A stretch of 64,000 nucleotides of DNA, from contig CP137668.1 of assembly GCA_037976565.1 (NCBI GenBank), positions 1,279,548 through 1,343,547 of the forward strand. Reading direction: 5' to 3'. A program made the translations under genes and the position numbers. Position 1 is the first letter of the stretch. The number at the start of each line of letters is the position of its first letter. The notes under the pieces are model-generated. The model was not told the DNA's origin and ran no database searches. It worked only from the letters and a program-made list of their open reading frames with translations. Below, piece after piece: positions 25,046-37,019 of this stretch. This stretch comes from Mesocentrotus franciscanus. Taxonomy: Eukaryota > Echinodermata > Echinoidea > Camarodonta > Strongylocentrotidae.

Positions 25046-25520
25046 GTTTTCACACTGGCAAAATTTTCCTTAACCCCGTAGTATAGGTGGGGTTAAAGGG
25101 GGTTCTTAGCCCCACCTATAGTCCGGGGTTAAGCTTATTTCACTTTCTGTTCAGACACGTATTTACCAAAGTGGGCTAGCCCCACCTATAGTACAGGGTT
25201 AGCTGGCCCTGCAAAATAGCAGGGCTAACCCCGCAATTATGGTGCTAACTCCGCAATTGCAGTGCCAAGCTAATGAATGAGAACAGCAATGAAAAATTGT
25301 CCGGTACTTCGCAATGGAGCGAATTAATGAATATTCACGTTATACAGCTAGTCCGGGGTTAACGAATTGCAGTGAGAACAGCATGAATTTTCTTATTCTA
25401 GGATAGGCGCTTAGTATAGGACTAACAAAGTGTGTGTGAAAAGCCAAAAAAGTTAGTCCGGGGTTAAGGATAGTACGGGGCTAAGCAAAGTACGGGGTTA
25501 AGCAAAACAAGTGTGAAAAG
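25046..25520. mobile_element. Inverted-repeat element with TAACCCCG motifs
   Basis: The left end reads TTTCACACTGGCAAAATTTT and then TAACCCCGTAGTATAGG. The right end reads TACGGGGTTAAGCAAAAC then AAGTGTGAAAA, an approximate inverted copy. The interior repeats CCCCACCTATAG, TCCGGGGTTAA and CGGGGCTAA many times in both orientations. No coding capacity. The superfamily is not assigned. Confidence 0.7.
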
Positions 25521-26425
25521 AGTATTATAGGCCTACATGTAATACCCTAGCTTATGTGCATGACCTTTATGTGAGTGTGTCAGGATGTGATACCTCAGTC
25601 ACACTACCATGCCAACTACAAACTATAACCAATATAATAAAGACAAAATCTTAAGGTATTGAATTTCTTTGGTTTCATTGTTTGTCTCAACACCCCCTCA
25701 AACAAAATAGGTAATTATACAAGTTATAACAAAAAAGGTTAATGCTGATGAAAATGCTTTTTTCTCTTAAAGAGAGTTATTTCAATGGATGGAGTTAAAT
25801 CATCAACCCAAAGAAGGAGAAGAAGAATACTGAAAGAAACTTAATAGGATGCAGAAGGATGAAGATAGAATTTATAATGTATTCGTTATTAAACAATAAA
25901 CAGGGAATATGATCAGCTCAGAGGCAGACTAGCAATAACTCATGTTCAACTCATAAACAGTTTACCTTATGTCAGTTACCCCGTTAACTTCTCAATTGTC
26001 TCATTCCCATATATGCTTAATACAGGAGCCAACCGGTACCTGTAGGGAATGGGTTAACATCCTTCTCACTCTCAAAAGTCACCATCCTCATCCTCATTCA
26101 CTTGTCTCAAAGGGAAGATGTGATTCCACTCTTTTATAAATCAGAATAGAAACTGGAATGGTTTACTTCCTGTCAATTTATTATGTAATTGGCATGGAGC
26201 TACCGGTATAGAGGATTGAAGTCAATACATACAACTGTATGTAATATAATCGTCTCTCAGTTGATTCTGTTATGAACTATTGAAGATTAAGCCAAAGATA
26301 GGTCAGGATTAAAACCATGCATGTTGAATTGAAATAAAACAAAACGTTGACTGAAAATACAACCTTGACAGTCATTGAATTTTGCAGACAAGAAATCTCA
26401 AGATGGGTACATCCTTATGTGAAAA
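25521..26425. other. No gene; short dispersed repeat at 25980-26055
   Basis: 25980-26055 (GTTAACTTCTCAATTGTCTC through GAATGGGTTAAC) shares layout and words with 15895-15970, including ACAGGAGCCA-CCGGT. This suggests a short dispersed palindromic repeat. The rest shows nothing. Confidence 0.4.
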
Positions 26426-26429
26426 TTAA

Positions 26430-27197
26430 AGGGCAAGTCCACTCCAAAAATAACTTACTTTTAATAAAAGCAGAAAAATCAGACAAACCAATCAAAAAAA
26501 GTTTGAGCAAAATCGGATAACTAATAAGAAAGTTATGAATTTTTGAAAAAGTATGTAAAACTATGGAACAATGAGAATCACAACACAAATTGCCAAGATG
26601 GTTATCAGTTTGTGACGTCATGTCCTCACAACTTATCAATTGCTTTATATAGTTTAATCCCATTAATTTCCTTTTATCCCCAAAACTTGATTTCCCCATG
26701 CCTTTGCCCAGGTTATATGATTTGTATCATATTGTGTGCATGACATTTCCAAAAAACTTTTATGAATTTTGAAGAATTGATACTATTTTCTGAATATTGT
26801 ATTTCATAATTATTGATTTTTATATAAATAGTTTATCAAAATTCAATTTTTCATGATTTAACTGGACAAAAATTACTCTTTATTTGTGCATCCACACAAA
26901 AACATATTACTAACAATCTAACTTGGATGCTGGTGTGAAGAAATAAGATTCTTAGGGTGAAAATAGGAAATTTATATTATCAATATAAAGAAAATAATTA
27001 GTGGATAGTGAGGACCATACGTCACAGACTCATGAGTGAGTTGCCAATTTGTGTAGTGATTTTCAAAGTTTTTCATGTCATTAAAAATTCATAACTTTCT
27101 TATTAGTTATCCGATTTTGCTCAAACTTGTTTTGATTGGTTTGTCTGATTTTTCTGGTTCTATTGAAAGTAAGTTATTTTTGGAGTGGACTTGGGCT
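26430..27197. mobile_element. MITE with about 125-bp TIRs, TTAA-flanked
   Basis: The left end begins AGGGCAAGTCCACTCC and the right end finishes GGAGTGGACTTGGGCT. The inverted similarity runs for about 125 bp. TTAA lies directly outside both ends (26426-26429 and 27198-27201), as expected of elements that duplicate TTAA (piggyBac or Kolobok type). The interior is AT-rich with no transposase. A truncated relative appears at 29353-29402. Confidence 0.8.
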
Positions 27198-27201
27198 TTA
27201 A

Positions 27202-27720
27202 GAATCAAATTATCAAAAACTGTCAAAGGGTATTTCACATGTATAGTATGTACAGTAAATTGTCAAATATTTTCCAGTCCATTACCAAGCAGAAATACTG
27301 ATTCAACCCTGCTTCTTGTTGCTGTAAACGGAGAACACAGACAAAGGACAGTTTCAAATAAAACTCCACCAAAAGCAGTAGAGGGCAGTATTTAACTAAG
27401 CTTTAGAGTTTGTCAACTTTGTATGACTCAAGGTTTGACGTCTCCCTTCCCAAGTGTTTTCTACCCCCTCCTTTTGTGTGCGTAGGAGTTATGACAGTGT
27501 TTTATCACTTCAATCAGTCAGTGCTGATTGTAGTATTTGAAACAACTTAGTGGTTGCCATTCTCTTTACTCATGAAATATATAGATTTATGAATAAAACA
27601 TAGATCTTACTAAGATGTGAAGTTTGTATTGTTCTTTTATTCTTACAATATTTACCTATTTGTTTACATTCCTTGATAACATTTATATGTAAGAAATTAT
27701 CTATGCTCTGCAATCAAGTA
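27202..27720. other. No gene seen
   Basis: AT-rich sequence with no supported features. Confidence 0.4.
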
Positions 27721-27727
27721 GCACAAC

Positions 27728-27784
27728 TACCTTCTGGATTACAACTTGGCAGAGTCTGTTGTGCCAAGTTGAATCCAGAAGGTA
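27728..27784. repeat. Hairpin
   Basis: TACCTTCTGGATTACAACTT and the later AAGTTGAATCCAGAAGGTA pair over about 20 bp with a one-base bulge, around a spacer of about 14 nt. Confidence 0.85.
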
Positions 27785-28044
27785 CATGTAGGTGCTGTTA
27801 TTTCAGTGGTCTCTGGAATGCCAATTACATTTAAAGAAAATCTAGTTTAATTCATTTAGCAAAGCAGACCTGAATAAGGTCCATATTGCAGAGGCTAAAT
27901 TTATAGCATTTGTATGAAAACTTAACACTTAATCATTTGAAATGGATTGAATGAACCTTAAGCTTCAAGCAAACTTCATGAAAATGAATTGCAGAATGAA
28001 TTAATATTTTTCATTTCTCCAAGGATGAATGAATGACTGATCTG

Positions 28045-28145
28045 TTACAGTGAAACCTGCTTATAGCAACCACCTGTAAAGAAAGACCACCTATTTATAA
28101 AGACCACATTTTTATTTCCCTTGAGCAGTTTTTATACAATGTTCT
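28045..28145 (+). repeat. Fragment of a dispersed ACAGTGAAACCTG repeat
   Basis: The stretch TACAGTGAAACCTGCTTATA with following GACCACC words matches in style a repeat end seen in many marine invertebrate genomes. Only one end is visible, so it is probably truncated. The family assignment is from memory. Confidence 0.4.
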
Positions 28146-28592
28146 CTGTGTAAGAAATGTTTGTATTAGGAATTATGTGCTGTTTAGGATATGAACCTTG
28201 TAACATGTGGCTCCTTCTGTTTAAATCATTCACAGATTGAGAGTAATAACACACTTGATCATATAAGAGTGTTTCCTAATAATTTAAGCAGGTGTGAGGC
28301 TCTTTCCGGTTACTGCCCCCACTTTTCTTGACCAGAGGGGTAAAACACTGGTCATCGATGACCATCGGCCACAAGATATACCACAGAACATTGGCTAGCA
28401 TTAGAATGAACGTGTGTGGATTAGGAAATGAATCATTGGCATGGTAATTGGGATCAAGTAAAGCATGATATATAGTCTGCTGACTGACCGTGGTGCCCCT
28501 GTATTGGGCTCACACTCCCACTGACCATTTATCCCATTTACCGGTCAAACTTGGGGTGATTTGTTGATGATGTTAAGACACGTTTTGACCCT

Positions 28593-30323
28593 ATATAGGG
28601 TCATTCCATGTCAAATCACCCAAAAAATCTGAAAATCTTAACCCGACCATTTTTGATTTTGATGAAATTTAGTGTACTTGTTGAGTGTGATCTCACAGCA
28701 CCAAATCTCAAATTTTAGGTCAATCGGGTGAGGGGTTTGGGAGATCGGCCCACCAAATTTTGAGATTTTTGCAAAAATGGGGTGGCGGGCCTACCTTTGA
28801 ACCCTTGTATCTCGAACTAATGGGTCAATCTTCACAAAATTGGTATTGTTGGAAAGGGTATTCAATAAGGATTACAAATCTGCCATCATTTTGAAGATTG
28901 ATACATGTTGGGGTACTTTGACCTCTTGACCTAAGATTTGACCTTGAAATTGACCTTGTGGATCACGTGACCTTGACAACATTTTTCATGAAATGTAATC
29001 TCTGACATGTTCACTAAAACATATAAAAGTTTCAGAGATATAATATTTTTGTTTAGGAGCAATAAGGATTGAAAGCATCCATACTCACAAATATTCACAA
29101 TAAACCCTATTATAATGTATACAATACATGCAGTATGCACTGTACAACATACATCTTCCACATGCTTTTTGTTCTAGTCATATCCATCCTAAATGTCAGC
29201 AGTACTTAAATAGAAATATAATGAGAAGTTCATATAGGCCTAAAGGGTTAACAGGATGTATGGCTTCAGGCCTCTGAGTCGGTTCTAGGACAATTACCCC
29301 TGGAAAATTACCCCGGAAAACTACCCTCTAAGGACAATTACCCCCTATTCGTTAAAGGGAAGTCCAGTCTGATAAGTTGGTTTTAATCAAAGCAGATTTT
29401 TTTTTGGGGGTAATTATTCTTGAGGGTAATTTTCCAGGGGTGGTAATTGTCCTAGGGGTAATTTTCCGGGGTAATTGTCCTCGGGGGACAGCTTGTCCTA
29501 GGAGGTAATTTTCTGGGGGTAATTGTCCTCTGGGTGTGATAGTCCTTGGGGTAATTTTTTTGGGGTAATTGTCCTCAGGGGGGACATTTCCTGGGGTTAA
29601 TTTTCCAGGGGTGATTGCACAGGGGTAATTGTCCTAGAACTGACTCAGAGGCCTGAAGCCATACATCCTGTTAACCCTTTAGGCCTATATGAACTTCTCA
29701 TTATATTTCTATTTAAGTACTGCTTACATTTAGGATGGATATGACTAGAACAAAAAGCATGTGGAAGATGTATGTTGTACAGTGCATACTGCATGTATTG
29801 TATACATTATAATAGGGTTTATTGTGAATATTTGTGAGTATGGATACTTTCAATCCTTATTGCTCCTAAACAAAAATATTATATCTCTGAAACTTTTATA
29901 TGTTTTAGTGAACATGTCAGAGATTACATTTCATGAAAAATGTTGTCAAGGTCACGTGATCCACAAGGTCAATTTCAAGGTCAAATCTTAGGTCAAAAGG
30001 TCAAGGTACCCCAACATGTATCAATCTTCAAAATGATGGCAGATTTGTAATCCTTATTGAATACCCTTTCCAACAATACCAATTTTGTGAAGATTGACCC
30101 ATTAGTTCCCGAGATACAAGGGTTCAAAGGTAGGCCCGCCCCCCCCATTTTTGCAAAAATCTCAAAATTTGGTGGGCGTATCTCCCAAACCCCTCACCCG
30201 ATTGACCTAAAATTTGAGATTTGGTGCTGTGAGATCACACTCAACAAGTACACTAAATTTCATCAAAATCAAAAATGGTCGGGTTAAAACCATTGGGTGA
30301 TTTGACATGGAATGACCCTATAT
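28593..30323. mobile_element. 1.73-kb foldback element
   Basis: Left arm 28593-29302 and right arm 29619-30323 are inverted copies about 700 bp long with very few differences. They share, for example, an identical 76-codon open frame apart from one Cys/Tyr change. Outer ends read TATAGGGTCATTCCATGTCA and its complement. Inner ends meet a loop of about 316 bp made of repeated TAATTNTCC/GGGG words. The near identity points to recent formation or ongoing gene conversion between the arms. No transposase is seen, so it is non-autonomous. Confidence 0.9.
29303..29618. repeat. Loop of degenerate GGTAATT repeats
   Basis: Units such as GGGGTAATTGTCCT and GGGGTAATTTTCC occur about a dozen times. The left part has them in the ACAATTACCCC orientation and the right part in the complementary one. 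At 29353-29402 it is interrupted by a piece resembling the end of the TTAA MITE at 26430 (AAGGGAAGTCCAG). Confidence 0.8.
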
Positions 30324-30329
30324 TTGTTG

Positions 30330-32390
30330 CTATTGGTAGGTTACAGTGTGTTATATAATATTAGTCTTTTGTGAACTGTATTCCATGAAACACTGGAGGA
30401 GATTAATTTTCACACTGAAAAACAAAAAAAGTTTTTTTTGTTTATAAAAAAACATGTTAGGGTGAAGATACATTTATTAAACTTGCATAATTGATTGAAG
30501 AATGCTTGCTCATGTTCTTAGGAATTCAAAAAGTTTGTCTTTCAGAAAATTGATTGGTGAAACAAAACAAATATAAGAAATCCTTTTCTGCTACATAGTG
30601 TACACCAATAGAGTTAAGTAAAATTGACATAAACAGGTAGAAAGTAGAACAGATGTCAACATTTTGGCAAGAAAAGGAAATGATTTCATACCAGTTGTCT
30701 CAGTGAATGACGTAAGAAGTGATTGAATGTGATCTGAGTTTTCTGTAAGTTCATTTTCCTAGAACGTCAGGTGTGTGCATGACATACTTTAATCTTGATG
30801 TTCAGTGGCACTTGTTGTTCACTTCCTCAGGTCACGGGCAGGGATGTTTGATTTTTTTTTTTTTGGCGGGGGCCACAGTGATTACTGATTAGAGATATAC
30901 ATTGCATGTTACAGGCCTGTATCAGTTAATCTTAAATATTTTTAGAGTGACTGCCCAGTGCAACCCATGTTCAATGCCCTTACCGCAGATTGCTGCAGCT
31001 GTTTTTAAATCATTTTTCTTTGTTATTAATTCAATATTTTCCTGTTTTTTTCTTCTTTCTGAACAATAGAATGATTTGATATATAATACCCCAATAAAGG
31101 CCTGCTTCATAGCCTTGTCATTGTTTAGACAACTTGTCATTGATTTAGTTCCTGTGGTTTGGTCAAGATTTAAGGAAGTGGTTTGTTATTCATTTCTTGC
31201 AAACAATACTTCTCCATGACAGGTGCAGGTGATTTCTTTTAACAGTGATTACTTTTCTGAAATTATATGTATGATTAATTTCATACACATTTTTTTGTGT
31301 TCGAAAATCATATTTCCAGAATCTCACAAAAAGGAATAAAGGAGAGGCAATATTTATATGGGAAAGCTCTCAAGTGATTTTAACAAGTTACATACAAATG
31401 ATTCATAGTCATGGAAATGCGGGACACTTAGTTTCAACACAGCAAAGCAGTTCTAAATTATTTTAAATACCAGACTGTTTTCAGTGTGACATGTAATGCA
31501 AGTGCCTTTATATATTATTAGTTTTTATTTTCATTAAGACTATTATGGAGTATGGACGCTGTGAATTTGATAGGAGACAAAATAATAAGTCTTTAATTTT
31601 GTTGAAACATGATGGAATATACTATTTATATCTTCTTAGTTGAAAAATAAAATTATCACTAAGAATTAATGGTCTCAGATGCTTTTATCCCTATTTTATT
31701 TTTTGTAATTTTGTATCCCTATTCTATTTTTCATTATCCCTCAAGTTATGCAAGCTTTTTGGAAAATAAAAGTAGGAAACCTGAACGTACATTGAATTCT
31801 GATGACGATGATAGTGATGAGATTCTCAAGGGAATGTTAAGTTGAATGGTGCAGGTCCATTGCAGTTTATTTTGAAAACATCCTTCTTTTTCTGATTGGG
31901 AACTGCTATCATCTTTGAAGGTTAATGGATTTAATTGCGCATGAACTAGATCATAATGTCATCAGACAAGAATTAGGGATACTAATTTTCATCGAGGAAT
32001 GTTTCATGATCTTCAGAAGTTGGAAGTGGTCGTAATTGTCCCTTGATCTTACCTAGAAATGTAGAGAGGAGAATCTGTTAACACCTCATGATATCCATGA
32101 TCCTATTTGATCCACAAAAACCGCACTGTTGTCAGTCAGTGGATGATAGCATCATCTCTGTGTTAGAACTAGATCATGGATTTATAGAGAGAAATCCATC
32201 CACCCCTCCCTCCAAAAGGATGATATGCCACTTTTGATGCTGTAAAAGAATGTCAAGTTTTGTTTGCCTTTCAATTTTTCATATTAGTGTAATTACATTT
32301 CCGTCATAGATAATTCATGTTTCTGTGAAATGGCAAATTGGTAAAAAGTGTTCTTGTCCAAAAGCTATGTTTCTGACGAACTTAAACATT
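30330..32390. other. No gene seen
   Basis: About 2 kb of AT-rich sequence. No exon, RNA gene or clear element is supported. Confidence 0.5.
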
Positions 32391-32397
32391 TCTGAAT

Positions 32398-32409
32398 AGA
32401 GATAAAGAG

Positions 32410-32441
<32 letters not shown>

Positions 32442-32535
32442 TAGAGAGAGAAATAGAGAGTGAGAGAGAGAGAGAGAGAGAGAGTGAGAGTGAGAGTGAG
32501 AGAGACATACAGACAGAGACAGAGACCGATAGACA
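32398..32535. repeat. GA-rich simple repeat
   Basis: GA dinucleotides with ATAGAG, GTGAGA and ACAGA interruptions. Ser/Leu-rich frames across it are artefacts. Confidence 0.95.
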
Positions 32536-32712
32536 GACAAGTAGAGAGAATCAAGAAAAATGTTATCATAGAATTCAATATCATACATTTTTTTCAGTCA
32601 TTTAGTCATTATAAAATTATTTCAATTTAGTAACTTTGCAGCTCATTAAAAGAATTTTTGCATACATGTACATCTGATTTTATGATAGTCACAATTGTTT
32701 CTAATGATGTAA

Positions 32713-33447
32713 TGGCCCTGTCACACCTTGACGATTTAGCCAGCGTATGCCGACATATCAAAGTTTCTCTAAAACGCTGGCATACGCTGAACTCTCATTT
32801 TTTTTTCTTCAATTTTGGGCGTATACATAGCGTATTCATAATGAGTTGGACGTATACATAATGTAATAGTAACTTAAACAGAATGTTTCGATAAGTTATA
32901 GATAACTTATACCAACCCCATTTTTATATACCAATTCCCCTAAACGCTGCCAATACGCCATTATACGGTAGCTGTAAGTTAGAAACATGTTCACTAAGTT
33001 CTGTGGTCGTCCAGAACACGTCAAATACGTCTACATACGTCAATATGCATTTGAGATGAGTTCGACATAGGTTCAAAGCACGTTACTCATAGGTTAGAAA
33101 TAAGTTTTGGGTATGCTAGACATTATCTCGACGTATGTTGACTTATGAGTAACTTGCAAGTAACGTGTGTGAACGTGTGTAATCGATCGCATAACTTACC
33201 TACAACTTTATGGCCCGCGTATGTGGGACGTATGAGCCATACGCTGGCATACGTCAACATTTTTATGCATGCACACAATTTGTCCACGACCTCGCCGTAC
33301 TACGTCGTATACCAGTGTGCTTCAGCGTGCTCTTAACTTATAAATACAAAACTTACCCATAAGTTATTTGATGTACGCCAGCGTATTCGCCAAATTTTTC
33401 ATACGTTCGGCATACGCTGGCTCAATCGTCAAGGTGTGACAGGGCCA
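32713..33447. mobile_element. TIR element flanked by TAA (Harbinger-like)
   Basis: The left end TGGCCCTGTCACACCTTGAC and right end GTCAAGGTGTGACAGGGCCA are perfect inverted copies. Similarity continues inward (CCAGCGTATGCC / GGCATACGCTGG). TAA lies outside both ends (32710-32712 and 33448-33450), which fits the 3-bp target duplication of PIF/Harbinger elements. The interior is full of ACGTATG and CATACG words and has no transposase. Confidence 0.75.
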
Positions 33448-33459
33448 TAAGTCAATTCT

Positions 33460-34110
33460 TCTCATAGCTTCTCCAAACTTTTGCCCCCTCATATCTGTCA
33501 CTTTCGTTAATCGGAGTCCCTTGAAATCAGGGCTCATAATGTGGTCACACAAAGGTAGCTAAGGGGACAATGCTAGACCTAAATATGGGTTTCACCTTTC
33601 ATGCCTGTGGTGTCCTAGAATTGATGGGAGCAGACAAAGAAGTGTCATACTTGCCACGAAACAGACGACTAAAGACTTGTGTGAAATGTCACTAAAGGTG
33701 TGTTTCCACTATCCCAAAATAAGCCTGTACAAGTTATATTTGTCATATCCTGCTCTCACTATACAAAACTGCAGAGCTTAATAGGTTGTCACTTGTCTGA
33801 AGCTCCGATCACAAATGGATTTCTCCTCCTGTAGATATTGATAATGATTTTTAGTTCATTTTGTTACGATTTTAAAGAAAAGTTCAATGCCTACTTTATG
33901 TTTGATTTGAAGGAAAGCAGTCCAATTTAATAAACAGGTTTCTAATCAGTTGAGGAAAAATAAGAAGGATCATTCTTGAGGATTATTATACAAATTGGCA
34001 TAATTATGTTTCCCTGTGCTTCCTGCCTTCCACTTTGTGTACCCCAAAAGTGAAAAAATATCTGTTTGAACTGTTTCTCTCCAAAGATTGAATCTTTATC
34101 TCATTGAGAA
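33460..34110. other. No gene seen
   Basis: No supported features. Confidence 0.4.
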
Positions 34111-34114
34111 CATG

Positions 34115-34513
34115 CTATAGAGTGGTGAAGTGTGACATCATCAAAAATCAATTTTTGGAATTTCTCAATTTTTTCTTTATTTTCCGAAAGAGCACCAAAA
34201 ATAATGTCCAAATGTCGAAAACCAATTTAATATGTTAAGTATTTGCCGAGATATGACCATCTAAATAAAAAGATTGCCTATGGGAACTCAGTGTTATATT
34301 GCTCTGGCTCCTAATGTTATGAGCCAGAGCAATATAACACTGAGTTCCCATAGGCAATCTTTTTATTCAGACGGTCATATCTCGGCAAATACTTAACATA
34401 TTCAATTGGTTTTCATTTGGACATTATTTTTGGTGCTCTTTCGGAAAATAAAGAAAAAATTGAGAAATTCCAAAAAAAGATTTTTATGACGTCACAGCTT
34501 CGGTACTCTATAG
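34115..34513. mobile_element. Nearly full-length palindromic MITE
   Basis: Almost the whole 399 bp is one inverted repeat. The left end is CTATAGAGTGGTGAAG and the right end CTTCGGTACTCTATAG. The arms meet in a short spacer near 34314, flanked by GAGCCAGAGCAATATAAC and its complement. No coding content. TA flanks are possible but cannot be separated from the TIR. Confidence 0.85.
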
Positions 34514-34519
34514 GCTCTC

Positions 34520-35690
34520 TTCTATATATCAAGAATCTACACCCCTCTTCAACAAATGTAGAAGATCATAGAAATCTTAGAGTTCTCTAATGTGTTTGAT
34601 GATGTTCAAGAGTTAGAAAATGTATACTGGTAAATGTCTTGTTCTTCAGATTTTTTCTTGTTTGAATTTTTGAAACATTTAAAACTTCTCATAGACCCAT
34701 CAACCCATCTATAGACTCGTACTTGTCTCCATGAGAACGATAATGAGAATACACCCAAAGAGCATCTGCGAAGAGTCCTTCATTGCCATTAAGATGATTA
34801 TCAACCTGCGTAAGAGACCCATCCTAATAATCTCTCGGGACAAAAGACTGGGTGGGGAAAAAAGCAGAGGTGGTTGGACTCAAATTAGCTGTCAATATTC
34901 TCCATGAAATGATGGAAATGTGTGTCTTATTGTTCTCCTTGGTGAGGCATCGGTTGTGGTCAGACTCAGTCATCAGGTCCCTGGGTGTAGACAGAGAGAT
35001 GGATAGGGTGACAAAGGTCTAGCCGAAGAACAGTATCGGTCAGAAAGATGTGGATGCATTCCGCCCTACAAATCTGCTATAGGAAGACGGTCACCCTCCT
35101 TGTAGTAGATTATCTATCTTTATGTTTGAATTATATGAATTTACATGTACTTATTTATTTAATTGTGCTCAATAGACCCTTTGAGTACAGGAACCAGGAG
35201 GCTCCTGTCTCAAGCCTACAGGAATTAAACATGTATGTAGTCAGTAGGTCAATTGCTATCTGCTGCTAGTATATCACAGCAATTTGTAAGGTCTACAGAC
35301 CTTGATCCACTGTAGCCCAGGGAGGTGGTTAAGACAGTTTCATAACTTTGAATTCACAACTGAAAAAAAAATTGATTACGTAGATTGCTTTCAGAAAGGT
35401 CTATTTTTAGATCATAACTGACGCAGATACCTGACTTTCCCTGGGTTTGTTCCAGGTCTATGAAAAAAACTCAAATTTCTGTGATAACTGAGAGTACTTG
35501 TCAATGGAACATCTTTCCTTTTAGCCTGGGATTCTCTCTGTCGTCAAAGGCATTACTGAAGTACGTAAGACCTAGCGCTGGAGAAGGCCCAGTCATCTGG
35601 ATGCATGGCTGAATCAGTAATTTGAACAAAATGGGAGTCATTGTCAATTAACCTGCTTAAATCGCTTTCATTACTGCGTTGATTGCAATC
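34520..35690. other. No gene seen
   Basis: No exon is supported. The open frame 35048-35269 lacks splice support. Confidence 0.4.
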
Positions 35691-35693
35691 TCT

Positions 35694-35812
35694 CTCTTCC
35701 TACGTCATTGGCAGCCATCTTGATTTGGACCAGGTTGTATAGGCTTAGTTCATAAACTCTTTTGTCCTCATCTGGTAGATCCGAGCGTGGTGTATGTAAC
35801 CCCTTCACGCAG
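35694..35812 (+). promoter_or_regulatory. Candidate promoter and untranslated first exon
   Basis: At 35699-35722 a CRE-like CTACGTCA, an inverted CCAAT (ATTGG) and a YY1-like GCCATCTTG lie within 25 bp, a spacing typical of CpG-type core promoters. Downstream a strong donor, CACGCAG|GTGAGC, closes a possible exon at 35812. The only ATG in it is followed at once by a stop, so it would be 5' UTR. It is correctly placed and oriented to serve the gene whose exons start at 40805/43749. Inferred from motifs only. Confidence 0.3.
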
Positions 35813-36238
35813 GTGAGCTATTCCCCATTGGCTCTTCATTGTAGCCAAGGAGACGGGATATTACTAATAGTGAATGGATTAACAAAAGAACAAAGGTGCT
35901 CAAAATGATGTTATAAATAGTTTATAATGTGTAACATAATTTCAAACATTTATAGAAATTTCCAAAATCCCAATCATGAGGTAATTGCAAATTCCCCATG
36001 GAACATTTGTAAACATTACAAGACTGTAATGTGCATTCATTAATTCAAATCATACCTTTGGAGTAGAGTTACAATTTATGCATGATCAGCGGATTGTAAT
36101 GACGAATAGTGTCACAAAATTTCTTGCAATAAATCCTTTTATTGCTAAATATATTACTCATTGCGGATGTAGTTTCGAAAATAATATCGCTAGTGATATT
36201 CGTTTGTATCGCAATGTGGTCAATAAGGGATCTAAAAG

Positions 36239-36281
36239 ATCACGACGTTTCGTGCGCCGCTGCAACACTTCATCAGGTGAT
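36239..36281 (-). ncRNA. Hammerhead-ribozyme-like motif
   Basis: On the - strand ATCAC is followed by CTGATGA, a stretch that can form a short stem (GTG...CAC), GAAA, CGTC, and then GTGAT. The outer ATCAC/GTGAT pair makes a perfect stem I, and CTGATGA plus GAAA are the hammerhead core. Defects: an extra A after CTGATGA, a short stem II and almost no stem III. Hammerheads with minimal stem III are known in Penelope-like retroelements and related repeats. No reverse transcriptase is seen here. Confidence 0.3.
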
Positions 36282-36599
36282 AAAAACTAATGTAAGCAAG
36301 CGTGTTTTATACTCTACGGGAGGACCGGCGGTCAATTAATTTGATCAATAATTGGAACAATAACGCATAAGGCCTATTTGCCGACGCACATGGTGCTCGA
36401 CCAATCAGCAGGCCGCTGGTTCAATCCTTTTATTGTTCAAGAATGAAAGGACTATTGACAAGATTTGTTTTGCTTTGAGTTCAATGATTTGAGCCCTGTC
36501 ACCTTAATCAATTTCTATCCTGAAGTTGAATAATTAGAATAAAAAATATACTACTTGTCTTGAACATGTCCTTGGTGTATAGGATAAGATTCTACACTT

Positions 36600-37010
36600 T
36601 GATTGCCTTGATAGAGACTATTGCACTACAACCTGTCAGCCTGCGTGGTTGCTAGGAAGATGCGAGTAATGACGATTTCCCCTTGGCAACGAGCCTCAGC
36701 CCCAAGACCTGTGATGACTCACAAAGACTAGGGGGTCCTAACGCAAGTTGGAAACATCAATTACGTTGCGTTGTCATGGACATGGCTCCTAGAATAGCTT
36801 GTCAGACCGGGTCTCTCCGCGGCAATGGTTCGACAGCAGCGAGTCCCGTTAATCGCTGATCCTTTGTCATTATGCTTGCCAGTAGCTGCACAGTAGCTGG
36901 CTACGACCGAAGTTAAAGAGGTTCCCTCACTCTCTATCTAGCCGTTGTCACAGTCTCAAACGGGAAGTGATACGTACTGTGCTCACAGACGGGGATCGGT
37001 CCAACAATAA
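36600..37010. other. CpG-richer unique patch
   Basis: Higher GC and CpG than its surroundings, no repeats, no open exon. It holds two X-box-like half sites, GTTGCTAGGAAG near 36650 and CTTGGCAAC near 36683. It could be a regulatory element or part of the candidate 5' region. Confidence 0.25.
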
Positions 37011-37019
37011 ACTCAACCT

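Noticed and set aside
29303..29618. A CRISPR-like or regulatory repeat array
   Set aside because: Units are degenerate, of uneven spacing and inverted between halves, as expected for the loop of a foldback element.
28931..29991. Two 76-codon frames with the same protein
   Set aside because: They are mirror copies in the arms of the foldback element, with no family similarity or gene context. The identity reflects the DNA repeat, not protein selection.
35520..35575. A short + strand exon between a TTTTAG and a GTAAGA
   Set aside because: It does not join in a useful phase with any neighbour, and both sites are ordinary matches expected by chance.
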